A DNA stretch of 40,470 bases from an uncultured Desulfobacterales bacterium (GTDB lineage Bacteria; Desulfobacterota; Desulfobacteria; Desulfobacterales; G020354645), in assembly GCA_947259865.1 (NCBI GenBank), contig CAMYNZ010000006.1, positions 1 to 40,470 on the forward strand, in the 5' to 3' direction. The number at the start of each line of letters is the position of its first letter. The first letter of the stretch is position 1. The notes below the pieces were generated by a model, which saw only the letters and a list, made by a program, of their open reading frames with translations, was not told the origin of the DNA and made no database searches. A program made the position numbers and the translations under genes. Positions 24,358 through 32,605 of this stretch are shown here, piece after piece.

Positions 24358-24639
24358 ATGGCAAAGTCGAATGATGAGATTTCCAGGGAGGTCACCATTA
24401 TAAATGAACTTGGGCTCCATGCCCGGGCCGCAGCCAAAATTGCAGCGCTTGCGCAAAAGGCCGAGTCGAAAATCTGGCTAGTGAAGAACGAAGAAAAGGC
24501 AGACGCCTCGAGCATTTTGGACATGCTGACGTTGGCCTGTCCAAATGGAACAAAAATTATGATATCCGCCGATGACCATTCGGATATTAAGATCTTGGAC
24601 AGTATCATAAAACTGGTCCAAAGAGGGTTTGAAGAATAA
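24358..24639 (+). CDS. ptsH: Phosphocarrier protein HPr
   Basis: 93 residues. The phosphorylated histidine is H21 in ELGLHARAA, and the regulatory-serine region ADASSILDML has Ser52 where HPr kinase acts in other bacteria. It accepts phosphate from enzyme I in the cytoplasm. The enzyme I gene starts six bases after its stop codon, so the two form an operon. No sugar-specific enzyme II components or HPr kinase are in the window, which suggests a regulatory role, as in many Desulfobacterota. No clear Shine-Dalgarno lies close to the ATG, only GAGG about 18 bases upstream. Confidence 0.93.
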   Translation: MAKSNDEISREVTIINELGLHARAAAKIAALAQKAESKIWLVKNEEKADASSILDMLTLACPNGTKIMISADDHSDIKILDSIIKLVQRGFEE

Positions 24640-24645
24640 TTCAAA

Positions 24646-26421
24646 ATGGAAGCAACTGAAACCAGCGAGATCATATTGAACGGCATCAGCGTATCTCCGG
24701 GCATTTGCATCGGTAAGGCCTATCTGGTCGATCAGAATGGGGTGGATGTCATCCAGAAATACACCCTGGAGGGTTCCCGCGTCAAAGACGAGGTCAAACG
24801 TTTTAAGGCCGCGGTTAAAAAATCAAAAGATGAACTGCGGGCCATTATTGAAAATACGCCCAAAGACTTCCACCTGCACTCAAGGATACTGGAGACACAG
24901 GAGGCCTTGCTCAAAGACAAAATGCTGTATGGTCGCATTATCGAGACCATTGAAAAGAAAAGGGTCAATGCGGAGTGGGCGCTCAAAACGGTTGTAAGCG
25001 GAATCAAGACCATATTTCAAAATATGGATGATCCCTACCTGAAAGAAAGAAAAACCGACATCGTTCATTTATCGGATCGCATTACCCGAAACCTGGCCGG
25101 AAAAGATCCGGTCGACATCGCTAAAATTGACAAGCGGGTCATACTGGTGGCCTCGGACCTTTCACCCGCAGACACCAGCCAGATAAACCTGGAACGAATC
25201 AAGGGGTTTGCGACTGAAAAAGGCGGCAAGGCTTCCCACACCGGCATCATCGCCCGCACCCTTGAAATTCCGGCTGTTTTAGGATTGGATAATGCCACCG
25301 CCATTATTCATAACGATGACATCATTATCCTAGACGGCAAATCCGGTATTGTGATCATCCATCCCTCCGAGGAAACGTTATTAGAATATACGGAACTCAA
25401 AGAAGAGTACGGCAGGCGCAAAGCCATCATTAATCGTAAAGGCCGTTTGCCGGCCGAAACGGTCGATGGCGTCCAGGTTGGCGTCCTGGGCAATATCGAA
25501 CTTCCCGAAGAGGTCGTATCCGTGCGCAGTGCCGGTGGTGAGGGTGTCGGCCTTTACCGCACCGAGTTCGCCTATATGAACCGCTCGAGTTTTCCGGATG
25601 AGGAAGAGCTGTTTGAATCATACAGTGATGTCGTTTCCGTAATGGCACCCAGGCCGGTGACGATTCGAACCCTTGATATTAACGGTGATAAAGCCCTTGC
25701 TCCCGGTTCCGAATTTACCGAAATAAATCCCGCCCTTGGCCTGCGGGGTATCCGTTATTGCCTCAAACGGACCGATGTTTTCAAAACCCAGCTGCGTGCT
25801 ATTTTAAGAGCGGCCACTTCGGGTAATGTAAAGATAATGTTTCCGATGGTCTCGACTTACACGGAGGTTATTGAATCCAAAAGAATTTTAGCAGAAGTGG
25901 CGGCGTCTCTTGAAAAAGATAACCTTCCATTCCAGCGCGACATTAAAATCGGTGTGTTGATTGAAGTTCCCTCAGCGGTGTTCATGGCGGACTTGCTGGC
26001 CTCCGAGGTTGATTTTTTCAGCGTCGGCACCAATGATCTTATTCAGTATTCTTTCGCCATCGATCGCGGCAACAAGGATGTCCTGCATCTTTTCCAGCCC
26101 CTGGATCCGGCAGTTTTGCGAATGCTTAAACATCTGGCCGATGTGGCCAGAGCTAAGGGGATTAAGATATCCGTCTGCGGCGAGATGGCCAGTTATCCGA
26201 TCCATATACCGATCCTCCTCGGGCTAGGCATGGACGAATTGAGCATGAATCCGCAGTCCATACCGGCCGTTAAGAGCATGATAAGATCCCTAAAAATCGA
26301 AGATATCCGGCTTTTCGTTAAAACGGTGCTCAAGCAAACTTCAGCCATCGACGTATATAAATTGCTGCTGGATACCTATGGCGATCTATTGCCCGATAAG
26401 ATCTATATTAATGACCTGTAG
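24646..26421 (+). CDS. ptsI: PTS enzyme I (phosphoenolpyruvate-protein phosphotransferase)
   Basis: 591 residues, full length for enzyme I. The phosphorylated H198 lies in GGKASHTGIIAR; the PEP-binding barrel carries GVGLYRTEF (R305), IEVPSA, GTNDLIQY and the catalytic C511 in SVCGEMAS. It autophosphorylates from PEP and passes the phosphate to HPr, whose gene ends six bases upstream. All catalytic residues that I can place are present, so it should be active. The absence of neighbouring enzyme II genes points to a signalling rather than transport function. Confidence 0.95.
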   Translation: MEATETSEIILNGISVSPGICIGKAYLVDQNGVDVIQKYTLEGSRVKDEVKRFKAAVKKSKDELRAIIENTPKDFHLHSRILETQEALLKDKMLYGRIIETIEKKRVNAEWALKTVVSGIKTIFQNMDDPYLKERKTDIVHLSDRITRNLAGKDPVDIAKIDKRVILVASDLSPADTSQINLERIKGFATEKGGKASHTGIIARTLEIPAVLGLDNATAIIHNDDIIILDGKSGIVIIHPSEETLLEYTELKEEYGRRKAIINRKGRLPAETVDGVQVGVLGNIELPEEVVSVRSAGGEGVGLYRTEFAYMNRSSFPDEEELFESYSDVVSVMAPRPVTIRTLDINGDKALAPGSEFTEINPALGLRGIRYCLKRTDVFKTQLRAILRAATSGNVKIMFPMVSTYTEVIESKRILAEVAASLEKDNLPFQRDIKIGVLIEVPSAVFMADLLASEVDFFSVGTNDLIQYSFAIDRGNKDVLHLFQPLDPAVLRMLKHLADVARAKGIKISVCGEMASYPIHIPILLGLGMDELSMNPQSIPAVKSMIRSLKIEDIRLFVKTVLKQTSAIDVYKLLLDTYGDLLPDKIYINDL

Positions 26422-26900
26422 GTTCAAAAGCAGTTTACTCCAATGTTGTTCATGCAACCTTAAGATTTACTTAACCCACCGCAAAGAGGCTCTATCCTGG
26501 ACAAGCCGGATCAGAAAAGGTTCAGGGTTCAACGTTCAACGTTCCAAGTTGAATTAAGGATTATATCTGTTTTTTAACCTTGAACCGTGAACCCGGAACT
26601 TTGAACCAATAATTGAAAACGAACGTTTATTCCAAAGTGTCTCAGATACTGGATGCTTGATGCTGGATAAAAAAAGATAATTACCTTAAAAATCCAGTAT
26701 CCCCGCCCGCCTCGCCTGAGCGGCTCGCGATGGCGGGCAGGCAGAAACTTCACCCTCTTGAATGCCACCCCGGGTGGCCCTGCCGGAGGCAGGATTCAAC
26801 AGGGCAAGGCATCCAGCATCTGATCCATAACTGCAGCACAAGGTGTTATCCATATTTATTGCCACAAAAAGCACAAAAATAACTTTTAAGGAACTAATTT
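26422..26900. other. Intergenic region rich in repeats
   Basis: No gene. It holds GTTCAACGTTCAACGTTCC-type direct repeats and their complement (CTTGAACCGTGAACCCGGAAC) near 26520-26610, then the 40-bp GC-rich repeat at 26702-26741 and a CCTGCCGGAGGCAGG hairpin near 26779-26793. Confidence 0.6.
26702..26741. repeat. 40-bp GC-rich repeat, copy 2 (inverted)
   Basis: The reverse complement of 16103-16142 with one mismatch in 40. It is internally self-complementary (CCCGCC ... GGCGGG). Confidence 0.8.
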
Positions 26901-27365
26901 TTGACCGAGAAACATATCAAAATCATCGCCCAAAACCGCAAGGCCCGCTATGACTATTTCATCGAAGATGAGCTGGAAGCCGGCCTGGTGCTCAAAGGCA
27001 CCGAAGTAAAGTCCCTCAGACTGGGAAAGGCCCATATAAAAGACGCTTATGCCCGGATCAAAGACGGTGAAGTGTATGTTTACCAGATGCACATCGGCCC
27101 CTACCCTTTTGCGTACTACGATAATCATGACCCTTTAAGGCCCAGAAAACTGCTGCTGCACAAACGTGAAATCAAAAGACTCTACGGCAAAGTCAACGAA
27201 AAAGGATTTACCCTGGTGCCGCTAAAAATCTATTTCAAAGCCGGGAAGGTCAAAATTACGGTGGCCTTGGTAAGGGGCAAACGCAAATATGATAAACGTG
27301 AGGCTATCCGTCGTCGGGACGAAAAACGCGAATTGGACCGCGCCCGCAAGGAAGATTATTCTTAG
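26901..27365 (+). CDS. smpB: SsrA-binding protein SmpB
   Basis: 154 residues. Hallmarks are NRKARYDYFIEDELEAGLVL, GTEVKSLR, RPRKLLLHKREI and the basic C-terminal tail with KYDKREAIRRRDEKRELDR. It binds tmRNA and delivers it to stalled ribosomes for trans-translation; the tmRNA gene is in this window at 30824-31180. The start codon is TTG at 26901, with AAGGA 8 bases upstream; no closer ATG fits. The stop codon overlaps the left end of a RAYT-type element. Confidence 0.96.
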   Translation: MTEKHIKIIAQNRKARYDYFIEDELEAGLVLKGTEVKSLRLGKAHIKDAYARIKDGEVYVYQMHIGPYPFAYYDNHDPLRPRKLLLHKREIKRLYGKVNEKGFTLVPLKIYFKAGKVKITVALVRGKRKYDKREAIRRRDEKRELDRARKEDYS

Positions 27366-27650
27366 GGGTCAGGCCTACACTTTTGACAAATTGATCCCCG
27401 ATTCTTCATAAGCGTCTTATTTGTTTAATTGAAAGGATCTATGGTAGCCTTTTTCCTGAGGATAACCTATCCCGGTGCTATTTATCACATCACTCCAAAT
27501 GGTCAACGTGCAAAGCTTCTGCTGCTTAACATCGGAGAGTCTGTCTTGTTCCGCAATAGTCGACGCACTTGCATGAAAACAAATCAAGACAAAAAGTTGA
27601 AAAAAATATCCAAAAGGCTCTAAATCTGTCAAAAGTGTAGGTCTGACCCC
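27365..27650 (+). mobile_element. Degenerate REP-associated transposon (RAYT-type) with inverted ends
   Basis: A 24-base arm at 27365-27388 (beginning GGGGTCAGGCCTACAC) and its inverted copy at 27627-27650 (ending GTCTGACCCC) differ at one position. Between them is a fragment of a Y1-type transposase reading frame. Such GGGGTCAGGCCTACA ends are common beside RAYT genes in Desulfobacterota, from general knowledge. The element abuts the smpB stop codon. Confidence 0.75.
27441..27623 (+). pseudogene. RAYT/Y1 transposase remnant
   Basis: The 60-codon frame starts FLRITYPGAIYHITPNGQR, the recognisable N-terminus of REP-associated tyrosine transposases (PLRIEYPGAxYHVTxRG). It then passes into a basic tail (KTNQDKKLKKISKRL) of the kind seen at the C-terminus. 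The catalytic H-x-H and Tyr region, about 100-200 residues, is missing, so an internal deletion has joined the two ends. It cannot be active but could be mobilised in trans. Confidence 0.7.
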
Positions 27651-27695
27651 ATATTTCGTTCGGGATCGGGTGACATTAGTTTGATAGTTTGCTGA

Positions 27696-28016
27696 TTAAA
27701 TATTCAGTGATGCATATTTTTTCGTAATTTCTTTGAATTCTCTTTCCAGCTTATCCATGACCTGAGGAGTAAACGTATCATTCAATTCGCCTATCCTGGC
27801 CGACCATTTGAGCCTGTAAGAGTCTATTTTCTCTTTCATCTGGGCTTTTTTGGTGTCGTCCGCTGTTTCGTACTCGCTAACAGCGTCACTGTAAAGCTTC
27901 AAGAACTCCGACATTTCCTGCTTTTCTGCCGAGCCTCCGCATCCAATGACAAATATCAGTCCAAGAAGTGCAAAGAACAAGATCACAAAATTCAGCGTTG
28001 ATTTAGATTTTAACAT
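27696..28016 (-). CDS. Small lipoprotein with helical mature domain
   Basis: 106 residues. The signal peptide MLKSKSTLNFVILFFALLGL ends in the lipobox FVIGC (Cys26), followed by GGS. The mature part is charged and probably helical or coiled-coil (AQMKEKIDSYRLKWSARI, VMDKLEREFKEITKKY). The ATG at 28016 is preferred to an in-frame TTG two codons upstream because GGAGG lies 7 bases before it. I do not recognise the family. It is monocistronic, convergent with the transposon remnant. Confidence 0.75.
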   Translation of the reverse strand: MLKSKSTLNFVILFFALLGLIFVIGCGGSAEKQEMSEFLKLYSDAVSEYETADDTKKAQMKEKIDSYRLKWSARIGELNDTFTPQVMDKLEREFKEITKKYASLNI

Positions 28017-28310
28017 TTCCAACCTCCAGTAAAATTGATAGAAATAGCGCCCGATGAATTAAATTCAGAAAATGCTCATGCAACCAACAATTAGAGCTGA
28101 ATCCAATCATTACAAGATGCTATAATAAAGGTCAAGGGATATTTAAGCAAAATCTGAATTTTGTTCAAATAAATCATCTTCGGCAATCAATTTCCAAGGT
28201 TTTAATTTGGAGATGTGGGAGATTGGCAATAGATACTTGACATTCGCACGATAGGATGTTTCCCTCTCTTTCACAGGGAGGCATTTTCAGCTGTAGAAAA
28301 AGGAGGAAAA

Positions 28311-28607
28311 ATGTTTAATCGCAAGTTCTTTTTGGCAGTGCTGGTAGTGTTTTTAATCGGCCTGATCAATGTCATCCGGGCAAACGCTGGTGATGTTGAA
28401 AAAATAAACATCAACACGGCCACAGCGGAAGAATTGATGCATCTAAACGGAGTCGGTGCCAAATATGCAGACAGAATCATTGCGTATCGTGAAAAATATG
28501 GCCCTTTTAAAACGCCGGAAGATATAATGCAAGTGTCGGGAATCGGTCAGAAAACCTTTGAAAAAAACAGGAAAATTATCATCGTCAAAGAACCCCAAGA
28601 TAATTAG
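28311..28607 (+). CDS. ComEA-like helix-hairpin-helix protein with signal peptide
   Basis: 98 residues. A signal peptide or membrane anchor (FFLAVLVVFLIGLINVI) is followed by ININTATAEELMHLNGVG and KTPEDIMQVSGIGQKTF, the two hairpins of the ComEA DNA-binding domain. AAGGAGG precedes the ATG by five bases. Exported ComEA binds incoming DNA in the periplasm during transformation; short versions like this occur widely even where competence is unproven. A truncated P1 repeat follows its stop codon immediately. Confidence 0.88.
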   Translation: MFNRKFFLAVLVVFLIGLINVIRANAGDVEKININTATAEELMHLNGVGAKYADRIIAYREKYGPFKTPEDIMQVSGIGQKTFEKNRKIIIVKEPQDN

Positions 28608-28680
28608 AAACGTTTTCAAAACCTCAGGTCGCATTCGATAGCCACCCTTAACAAAAGCGGCACTATCGGACGCCGGACCG
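28608..28680. repeat. Palindromic repeat family P1, truncated copy H
   Basis: GAAACGTTTTCAAAACCTCAGG and ATTCGATAGC with ACAAAAGCGG match the left half of copy A (TTTCAAAACCTCAGG, TTCGAGGGC, AAAAGCGG). TATCGGACG then follows directly, so the core and most of the right half are missing. It exactly fills the space between two convergent stop codons. Confidence 0.65.
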
Positions 28681-28681
28681 C

Positions 28682-29371
28682 TCAAATAGGAAATTCATCA
28701 ATGACTCCGTAAGACTGCATTTGTTCCCTTACCGCCCACTTTATACGGTTAGCGATTCTTTCGCCAATACCCTCAACAGATTGTAATTCTTCACTGGTTG
28801 CTGTTACGACAGCCTCCACACTTCCAAATGCATCAAGCAACCTGATGGCTCTTTCGCCGCCGATACACGGCAGCCCCTGTAAAATGAAAAGCTGCTGTTT
28901 GCGTTTACCTTTCGGCTGATAGCCGTGTCTTTGAAAGACTCCTCTTCCCGTTGATTTGATCTGCTTAGATGCATATATGATTAAATGGGCAGATTCAAAG
29001 GGATCTTTTGATCGCAAAACAGGAACTTCCAGAATTAAACTTAAGGTAATGAGCGCCCCCTGCATTGCCTCCCTGCTAACTCCAGTTTCAGTCAATTCTT
29101 TACCGGTACCTTCCAAAATTAGCACACTCCGGTATTTTGAGTTTGCCAGTCGAATCGCCTGCCTGAAAAGCCTGCCATCAACAATGGAGCGCGCAAAATC
29201 GTTTAGCGTTTTTCTCTCAAAGACCAACTGATTATCAACAATATAATCACCAAAGGAAAGACGCTTTACCACGACAGATACATTTTTCATATCCGAGAGA
29301 AATTTTATGACTTGGTTTTTACTTTCACGATCATCGGCAATTACGATTATTCGATAGTCATTTTTGCTCAT
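28682..29371 (-). CDS. ERCC4/XPF-type nuclease with HhH domain
   Basis: 229 residues. The nuclease motif V-x-x-E-R-K-x-x-x-D is at 50-58 (LVFERKTLNDF), preceded by ADDRES (12-17) and GDY (41-43). The C-terminus (about 165-215) holds tandem helix-hairpin-helix motifs (LPCIGGERAIRLLDAFG and VEGIGERIANRI). This is the XPF/Mus81 architecture without helicase; in eukaryotes and archaea it cuts branched DNA. Bacterial members are less common and mostly uncharacterised. All visible catalytic residues are present. It is convergent with the ComEA-like gene, which also encodes an HhH protein. Confidence 0.88.
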   Translation of the reverse strand: MSKNDYRIIVIADDRESKNQVIKFLSDMKNVSVVVKRLSFGDYIVDNQLVFERKTLNDFARSIVDGRLFRQAIRLANSKYRSVLILEGTGKELTETGVSREAMQGALITLSLILEVPVLRSKDPFESAHLIIYASKQIKSTGRGVFQRHGYQPKGKRKQQLFILQGLPCIGGERAIRLLDAFGSVEAVVTATSEELQSVEGIGERIANRIKWAVREQMQSYGVIDEFPI

Positions 29372-29473
29372 AAAGGTCTCTCTTCAAACTCAAACAATAC
29401 ATGTGGAACCGATATCAAATCTGATGCAAAACGGCTCCAGGCAAAAACACTTTAGGAAAATCTGTGAGCGAAT

Positions 29474-30697
29474 TTACAGTTCTGAAAATGGCAGGGCTGT
29501 TACGCCTGAACCAAGAGATAGGGTAATATCTCCGGGATGCACAACATATCCCGCCATCACTTTATCTCTAAAATCTTTCTGGAAGGTCTTCACTGCAGAA
29601 GCCATGGCCGGGCGCGGGGTGGCCGAGAGCTTTACCTCGATAGGCACAAGCTTTGCGCCGGCCTCCACTATGATATCCACTTCTGTACCGGCAGTTGTTC
29701 GCCAGAAGTAAACATGTGGATCGATCCCGCGATGTGTTAAAGCCTTTATGATTTCGGAGAGTACCGCCGTTTCAATGATGGCACCGCCCATGGGTCCCGA
29801 AGCTGCGTGTGCGGGGTCCTTCAGGCCTGCGAAATAGCAGAGCGTACCGACGTCCGTGAAGTAAACTTTCGGTGTCTTGACCAGTCTTTTTCCGACATTG
29901 GCGAAATAGGGGCGAAGCACAGTCACCTGATATGTGGCCTCGAGAACCGAGAGCCACGCCTTGGCCGTGTTGACGGCAACACCGAGATCTCGGGCGAGAT
30001 CGGTTAGATTCAAGAGTTGGGCACTCCGGGCAGCCAACGCTCTAAGAAAGTTTTGGAATTGAGTCAGATCGCCGACTTGGCGGAGTGTGCGCACATCCCG
30101 CTCGAGATATGTTTGGACGTAACTGGCGTGCCAGAGATTGACATCACGCCTGGGATGTGCCTTGAGCTCCGGGTAGCTGCCTCTAATAAATCCTTTCCAG
30201 AGTTCGCGATACGAGAGTTTTGATGCCTTAAAAGACAACCGTTTGGACTCCCACGGCAGGGATGCCCTTGGCCGTCGCCTTGCCTCTCGTTGCGAAAGCG
30301 GCAGAAGTCGCAGCATCGCAGCACGACCAGCGAGAGACTCGGTTACCCGTTCCATGAGCAAAAGGTTCTGGGATCCTGTCAGCAGGTACTGACCGCTCTT
30401 GTCCCGTTCGGCGTCGATCTTTTCCTTTATATAAGGAAGCAGGTCGGGAGCGTATTGCACCTCATCGAATATCACAGGAGACGGATATAGCTCGAGGAAA
30501 CTGCGCGGATCTTCGATAGCAGATGCACGCACGTCAGGCGGCTCTAAAGAAACGTACTGGTAACTTTTGCCGAAAAGGTGTTGGAAAAGCGTAGTCTTAC
30601 CGGACTGACGTGGCCCGGTCAGGACTACTGCGGGAAATTCAGAGGCAGCCTTTATGAGGACTGGCTCCAACGATCTTTTGATATAGTTTTGGCTCAT
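29474..30697 (-). CDS. AAA-type ATPase with DUF4143 C-terminal domain
   Basis: 407 residues from the ATG at 30697 (GAGGAG seven bases upstream). Walker A is GPRQSGKT (28-35) and Walker B VIFDEVQ; then QYLLTGSQNLLLM, a sensor-like strand. The C-terminal DUF4143 part carries an endonuclease-like motif, TEVDIIVEAGAKLVPIEVK (D ... E-x-K). Proteins of this family occur singly in many bacteria and archaea, often on mobile or defence-rich segments; their role is unproven. A 23-bp palindrome overlies its predicted promoter. G+C content is higher than in the neighbouring fic region. Confidence 0.85.
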   Translation of the reverse strand: MSQNYIKRSLEPVLIKAASEFPAVVLTGPRQSGKTTLFQHLFGKSYQYVSLEPPDVRASAIEDPRSFLELYPSPVIFDEVQYAPDLLPYIKEKIDAERDKSGQYLLTGSQNLLLMERVTESLAGRAAMLRLLPLSQREARRRPRASLPWESKRLSFKASKLSYRELWKGFIRGSYPELKAHPRRDVNLWHASYVQTYLERDVRTLRQVGDLTQFQNFLRALAARSAQLLNLTDLARDLGVAVNTAKAWLSVLEATYQVTVLRPYFANVGKRLVKTPKVYFTDVGTLCYFAGLKDPAHAASGPMGGAIIETAVLSEIIKALTHRGIDPHVYFWRTTAGTEVDIIVEAGAKLVPIEVKLSATPRPAMASAVKTFQKDFRDKVMAGYVVHPGDITLSLGSGVTALPFSEL

Positions 30698-30716
30698 GCA
30701 CAATCTCCTCAGTGGA

Positions 30717-30745
30717 GATTATGCATTTCAAATGCATAATGTCAA
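30717..30745 (-). promoter_or_regulatory. Promoter with 23-bp palindromic operator for the DUF4143 ATPase
   Basis: Minus strand TTGACA (30745-30740), 16-base spacer, CATAAT (30723-30718). The perfect palindrome ATTATGCATTT-c-AAATGCATAAT (30718-30740) fills the space between the two boxes, so a bound protein would block polymerase. The regulator is not identified. Confidence 0.6.
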
Positions 30746-30823
30746 GTAAAATATTGAACAACCGGAAATCAGGTATTTAGAGAACGGTAATTATATAATT
30801 ATATGATATTACTATAAATATTG

Positions 30824-31180
30824 TGGTGGAGGCGGCGGGAGTCGAACCCGCGTCCGAAAATATTCCACTTTCGCATCTACATACTTAGCCTGAATTTTGA
30901 ATTTCACCGCAGGGCGACTCCTTCAGGCCGGATTCGCGAGCGGCTATCCCGTTAAAGTTTCACCTTTCCCTAACAGGAGATCAGGATCGGCTATCCTGCT
31001 AGTCGACGCCCTTGCCGGGCCCGCAGGAAAAACCCGGTAGGACGCTGGCCTAATTAAGCGGCCAGGGCTAATTCATAATCATCTGCGATTATGTTTAGGT
31101 TCCCGTCGTTTAACGAGCGGACAGGAAAGCTCGGTATGCAGCCAAAGCTTCATTATCCCCGTCGAAGCCGTTTCGCCCCC
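30824..31180 (-). ncRNA. ssrA: Transfer-messenger RNA (tmRNA)
   Basis: The 357-base RNA starts GGGGGCGAAACGGCUUCGAC and ends GGUUCGACUCCCGCCGCCUCCACCA-type acceptor arm, with CCA encoded at 30824. Both halves of the tRNA-like domain are therefore present and pair. The tag frame (31086-31054) starts at resume codon GCA and reads ADDYELALAA followed by UAA. With SmpB (26901-27365) it frees stalled ribosomes and tags the nascent peptide for proteolysis. It has the ordinary one-piece form. Confidence 0.95.
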
Positions 31181-31265
31181 AAATACAAACTTCGTTTGTA
31201 GCTCAAAGCTGATAGCTCAAAGCTCAAAGTTGAGGTGGGGTATATTAAAGAGCGGTTATGCTTAA

Positions 31266-31294
31266 AAATTAAGTGGAAACTTACGAAAAGTCAA
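31266..31294 (-). promoter_or_regulatory. Candidate ssrA promoter
   Basis: Minus strand TTGACT (31294-31289), 17-base spacer, TAATTT (31271-31266). The precursor would have a leader of about 80 bases before the mature 5' end at 31180, part of it made of CTCAAAGCT-type repeats (31200-31235). Confidence 0.45.
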
Positions 31295-31414
31295 GTATTT
31301 TTAATAGATTAACTGCAGGAACATGAGAGATATACATTTATGATACATTCATGACCAAAAATCCATCATAAAATTTCATAATATACCTTAAGGCTGAAAA
31401 GTATAATAAATATT

Positions 31415-32560
31415 TCACTCAGTATGATCTCCCCTGAATAACTGTAAATATTCATTAAAAATATATACTCGATTCCGTTTAAATCCAGTAACTTCCATTA
31501 ATATGTCCAGTTGCTCTAAATCATTGACCAATGCGTTTGCCGCTCGAGGCGTTAAATTTAAATGTTTGGCTATAGCAGACCCACTCAAAACTGGCTTTTG
31601 ATATAAAAGCGTAATTAACTTTCGAGCGTTCTTAGCCTTCCGTCCTAATGAAATAATTTTTCCATCTATCTGATTTCTGAGTGTAAGGATATCACGGAAA
31701 GTCTGGTGCCCATTTCGAGCTGTTTGATTAACTGCATTTAAAAAAAACTTGATCCAGTGAACTAAATTGTCAGACACCCTCACAGTAGTCAGGGCATCAT
31801 AATACGCGCCTCTATTCTGTTCAAAAAAGTCTGATAAATAAAGCGACGGCTTCTTTAATAAGCCATGGTTAACCAAATATAGGGTAATCAAAAGACGTCC
31901 AATCCGCCCATTCCCATCTAAAAAGGGGTGAATGGTTTCAAATTGGTAATGGCTAATGGCAATGCGAATTAAATGTGGAACCTCTATCTGATCATTGTGC
32001 CAGAATTTTTCTAGATCCGCCATCAGCTCTGGGACCTCATCATGACCAGAAGGAATAAAAACCGCATCATTAAGGCTGCTGCCCCCAATCCAATTCTGAC
32101 TGCGACGGAATTCACCCGGCGTCCTGTGTTCACCTCTAACTCCCTGCATTAAAATAGCGTGTGTTTTTTTGAGCAATCTGTTGGACAATGGCAGCCGTGT
32201 TAATGCATCCAATGCGTCATTCATGGCCTGTATATAATTTTGAACTTCTTGCCAGTCATCCCGTCTCTCAGGATCGATTTGCGCTTGATCCATGACTGCC
32301 TCATCCATCTGGGTTCTAGTTCCTTCTATACGGCTCGAGGTGTTAGCTTCTTTGACAATGTGCATTCGAATGAACAGATCGATATCAGGAACAATCAGTG
32401 AAAATGCATTTAACTCGCTCAAAGATCTAGTTGCTTGCTCCAGTAGTGTATTTATTTGTGGGTCATCCCACGTCCAAACGTGGTTAACCGGAGAGGGTGT
32501 AAAACTCTGATATTGATATTGTTGTCTGTATTTACCAGCCTTGAACTTTTCTAATTTCAT
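31415..32560 (-). CDS. Fic-domain protein (class II, self-inhibited) with C-terminal winged helix
   Basis: 381 residues. The Fic core HPFLDGNGRIGR (211-222) is complete, with catalytic H211, so AMP transfer or a related activity is possible. The N-terminal inhibitory motif S75-S-R-I-E79-G80 fits [S/T]xxxE[G/N], marking a class II Fic whose Glu blocks ATP until relieved. The C-terminal 80 residues (LSGSAIAKHLNLTPRAANALVNDL) form a winged-helix domain. Such proteins may modify their own or other targets and often regulate their own gene; a palindrome overlaps its promoter. No antitoxin gene is adjacent. The region is AT-rich, in keeping with acquisition by transfer. Confidence 0.92.
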   Translation of the reverse strand: MKLEKFKAGKYRQQYQYQSFTPSPVNHVWTWDDPQINTLLEQATRSLSELNAFSLIVPDIDLFIRMHIVKEANTSSRIEGTRTQMDEAVMDQAQIDPERRDDWQEVQNYIQAMNDALDALTRLPLSNRLLKKTHAILMQGVRGEHRTPGEFRRSQNWIGGSSLNDAVFIPSGHDEVPELMADLEKFWHNDQIEVPHLIRIAISHYQFETIHPFLDGNGRIGRLLITLYLVNHGLLKKPSLYLSDFFEQNRGAYYDALTTVRVSDNLVHWIKFFLNAVNQTARNGHQTFRDILTLRNQIDGKIISLGRKAKNARKLITLLYQKPVLSGSAIAKHLNLTPRAANALVNDLEQLDILMEVTGFKRNRVYIFNEYLQLFRGDHTE

Positions 32561-32605
32561 TTTTTACAGTCTTCAGCAGTGAGAAAGAAAAAAACCAAAA
32601 AAATT

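Noticed and set aside
31200..31235. CTCAAAGCT direct repeats as a regulatory array for tmRNA
   Set aside because: Low-complexity repeats of this kind are widespread in such genomes and lie inside the predicted precursor leader.
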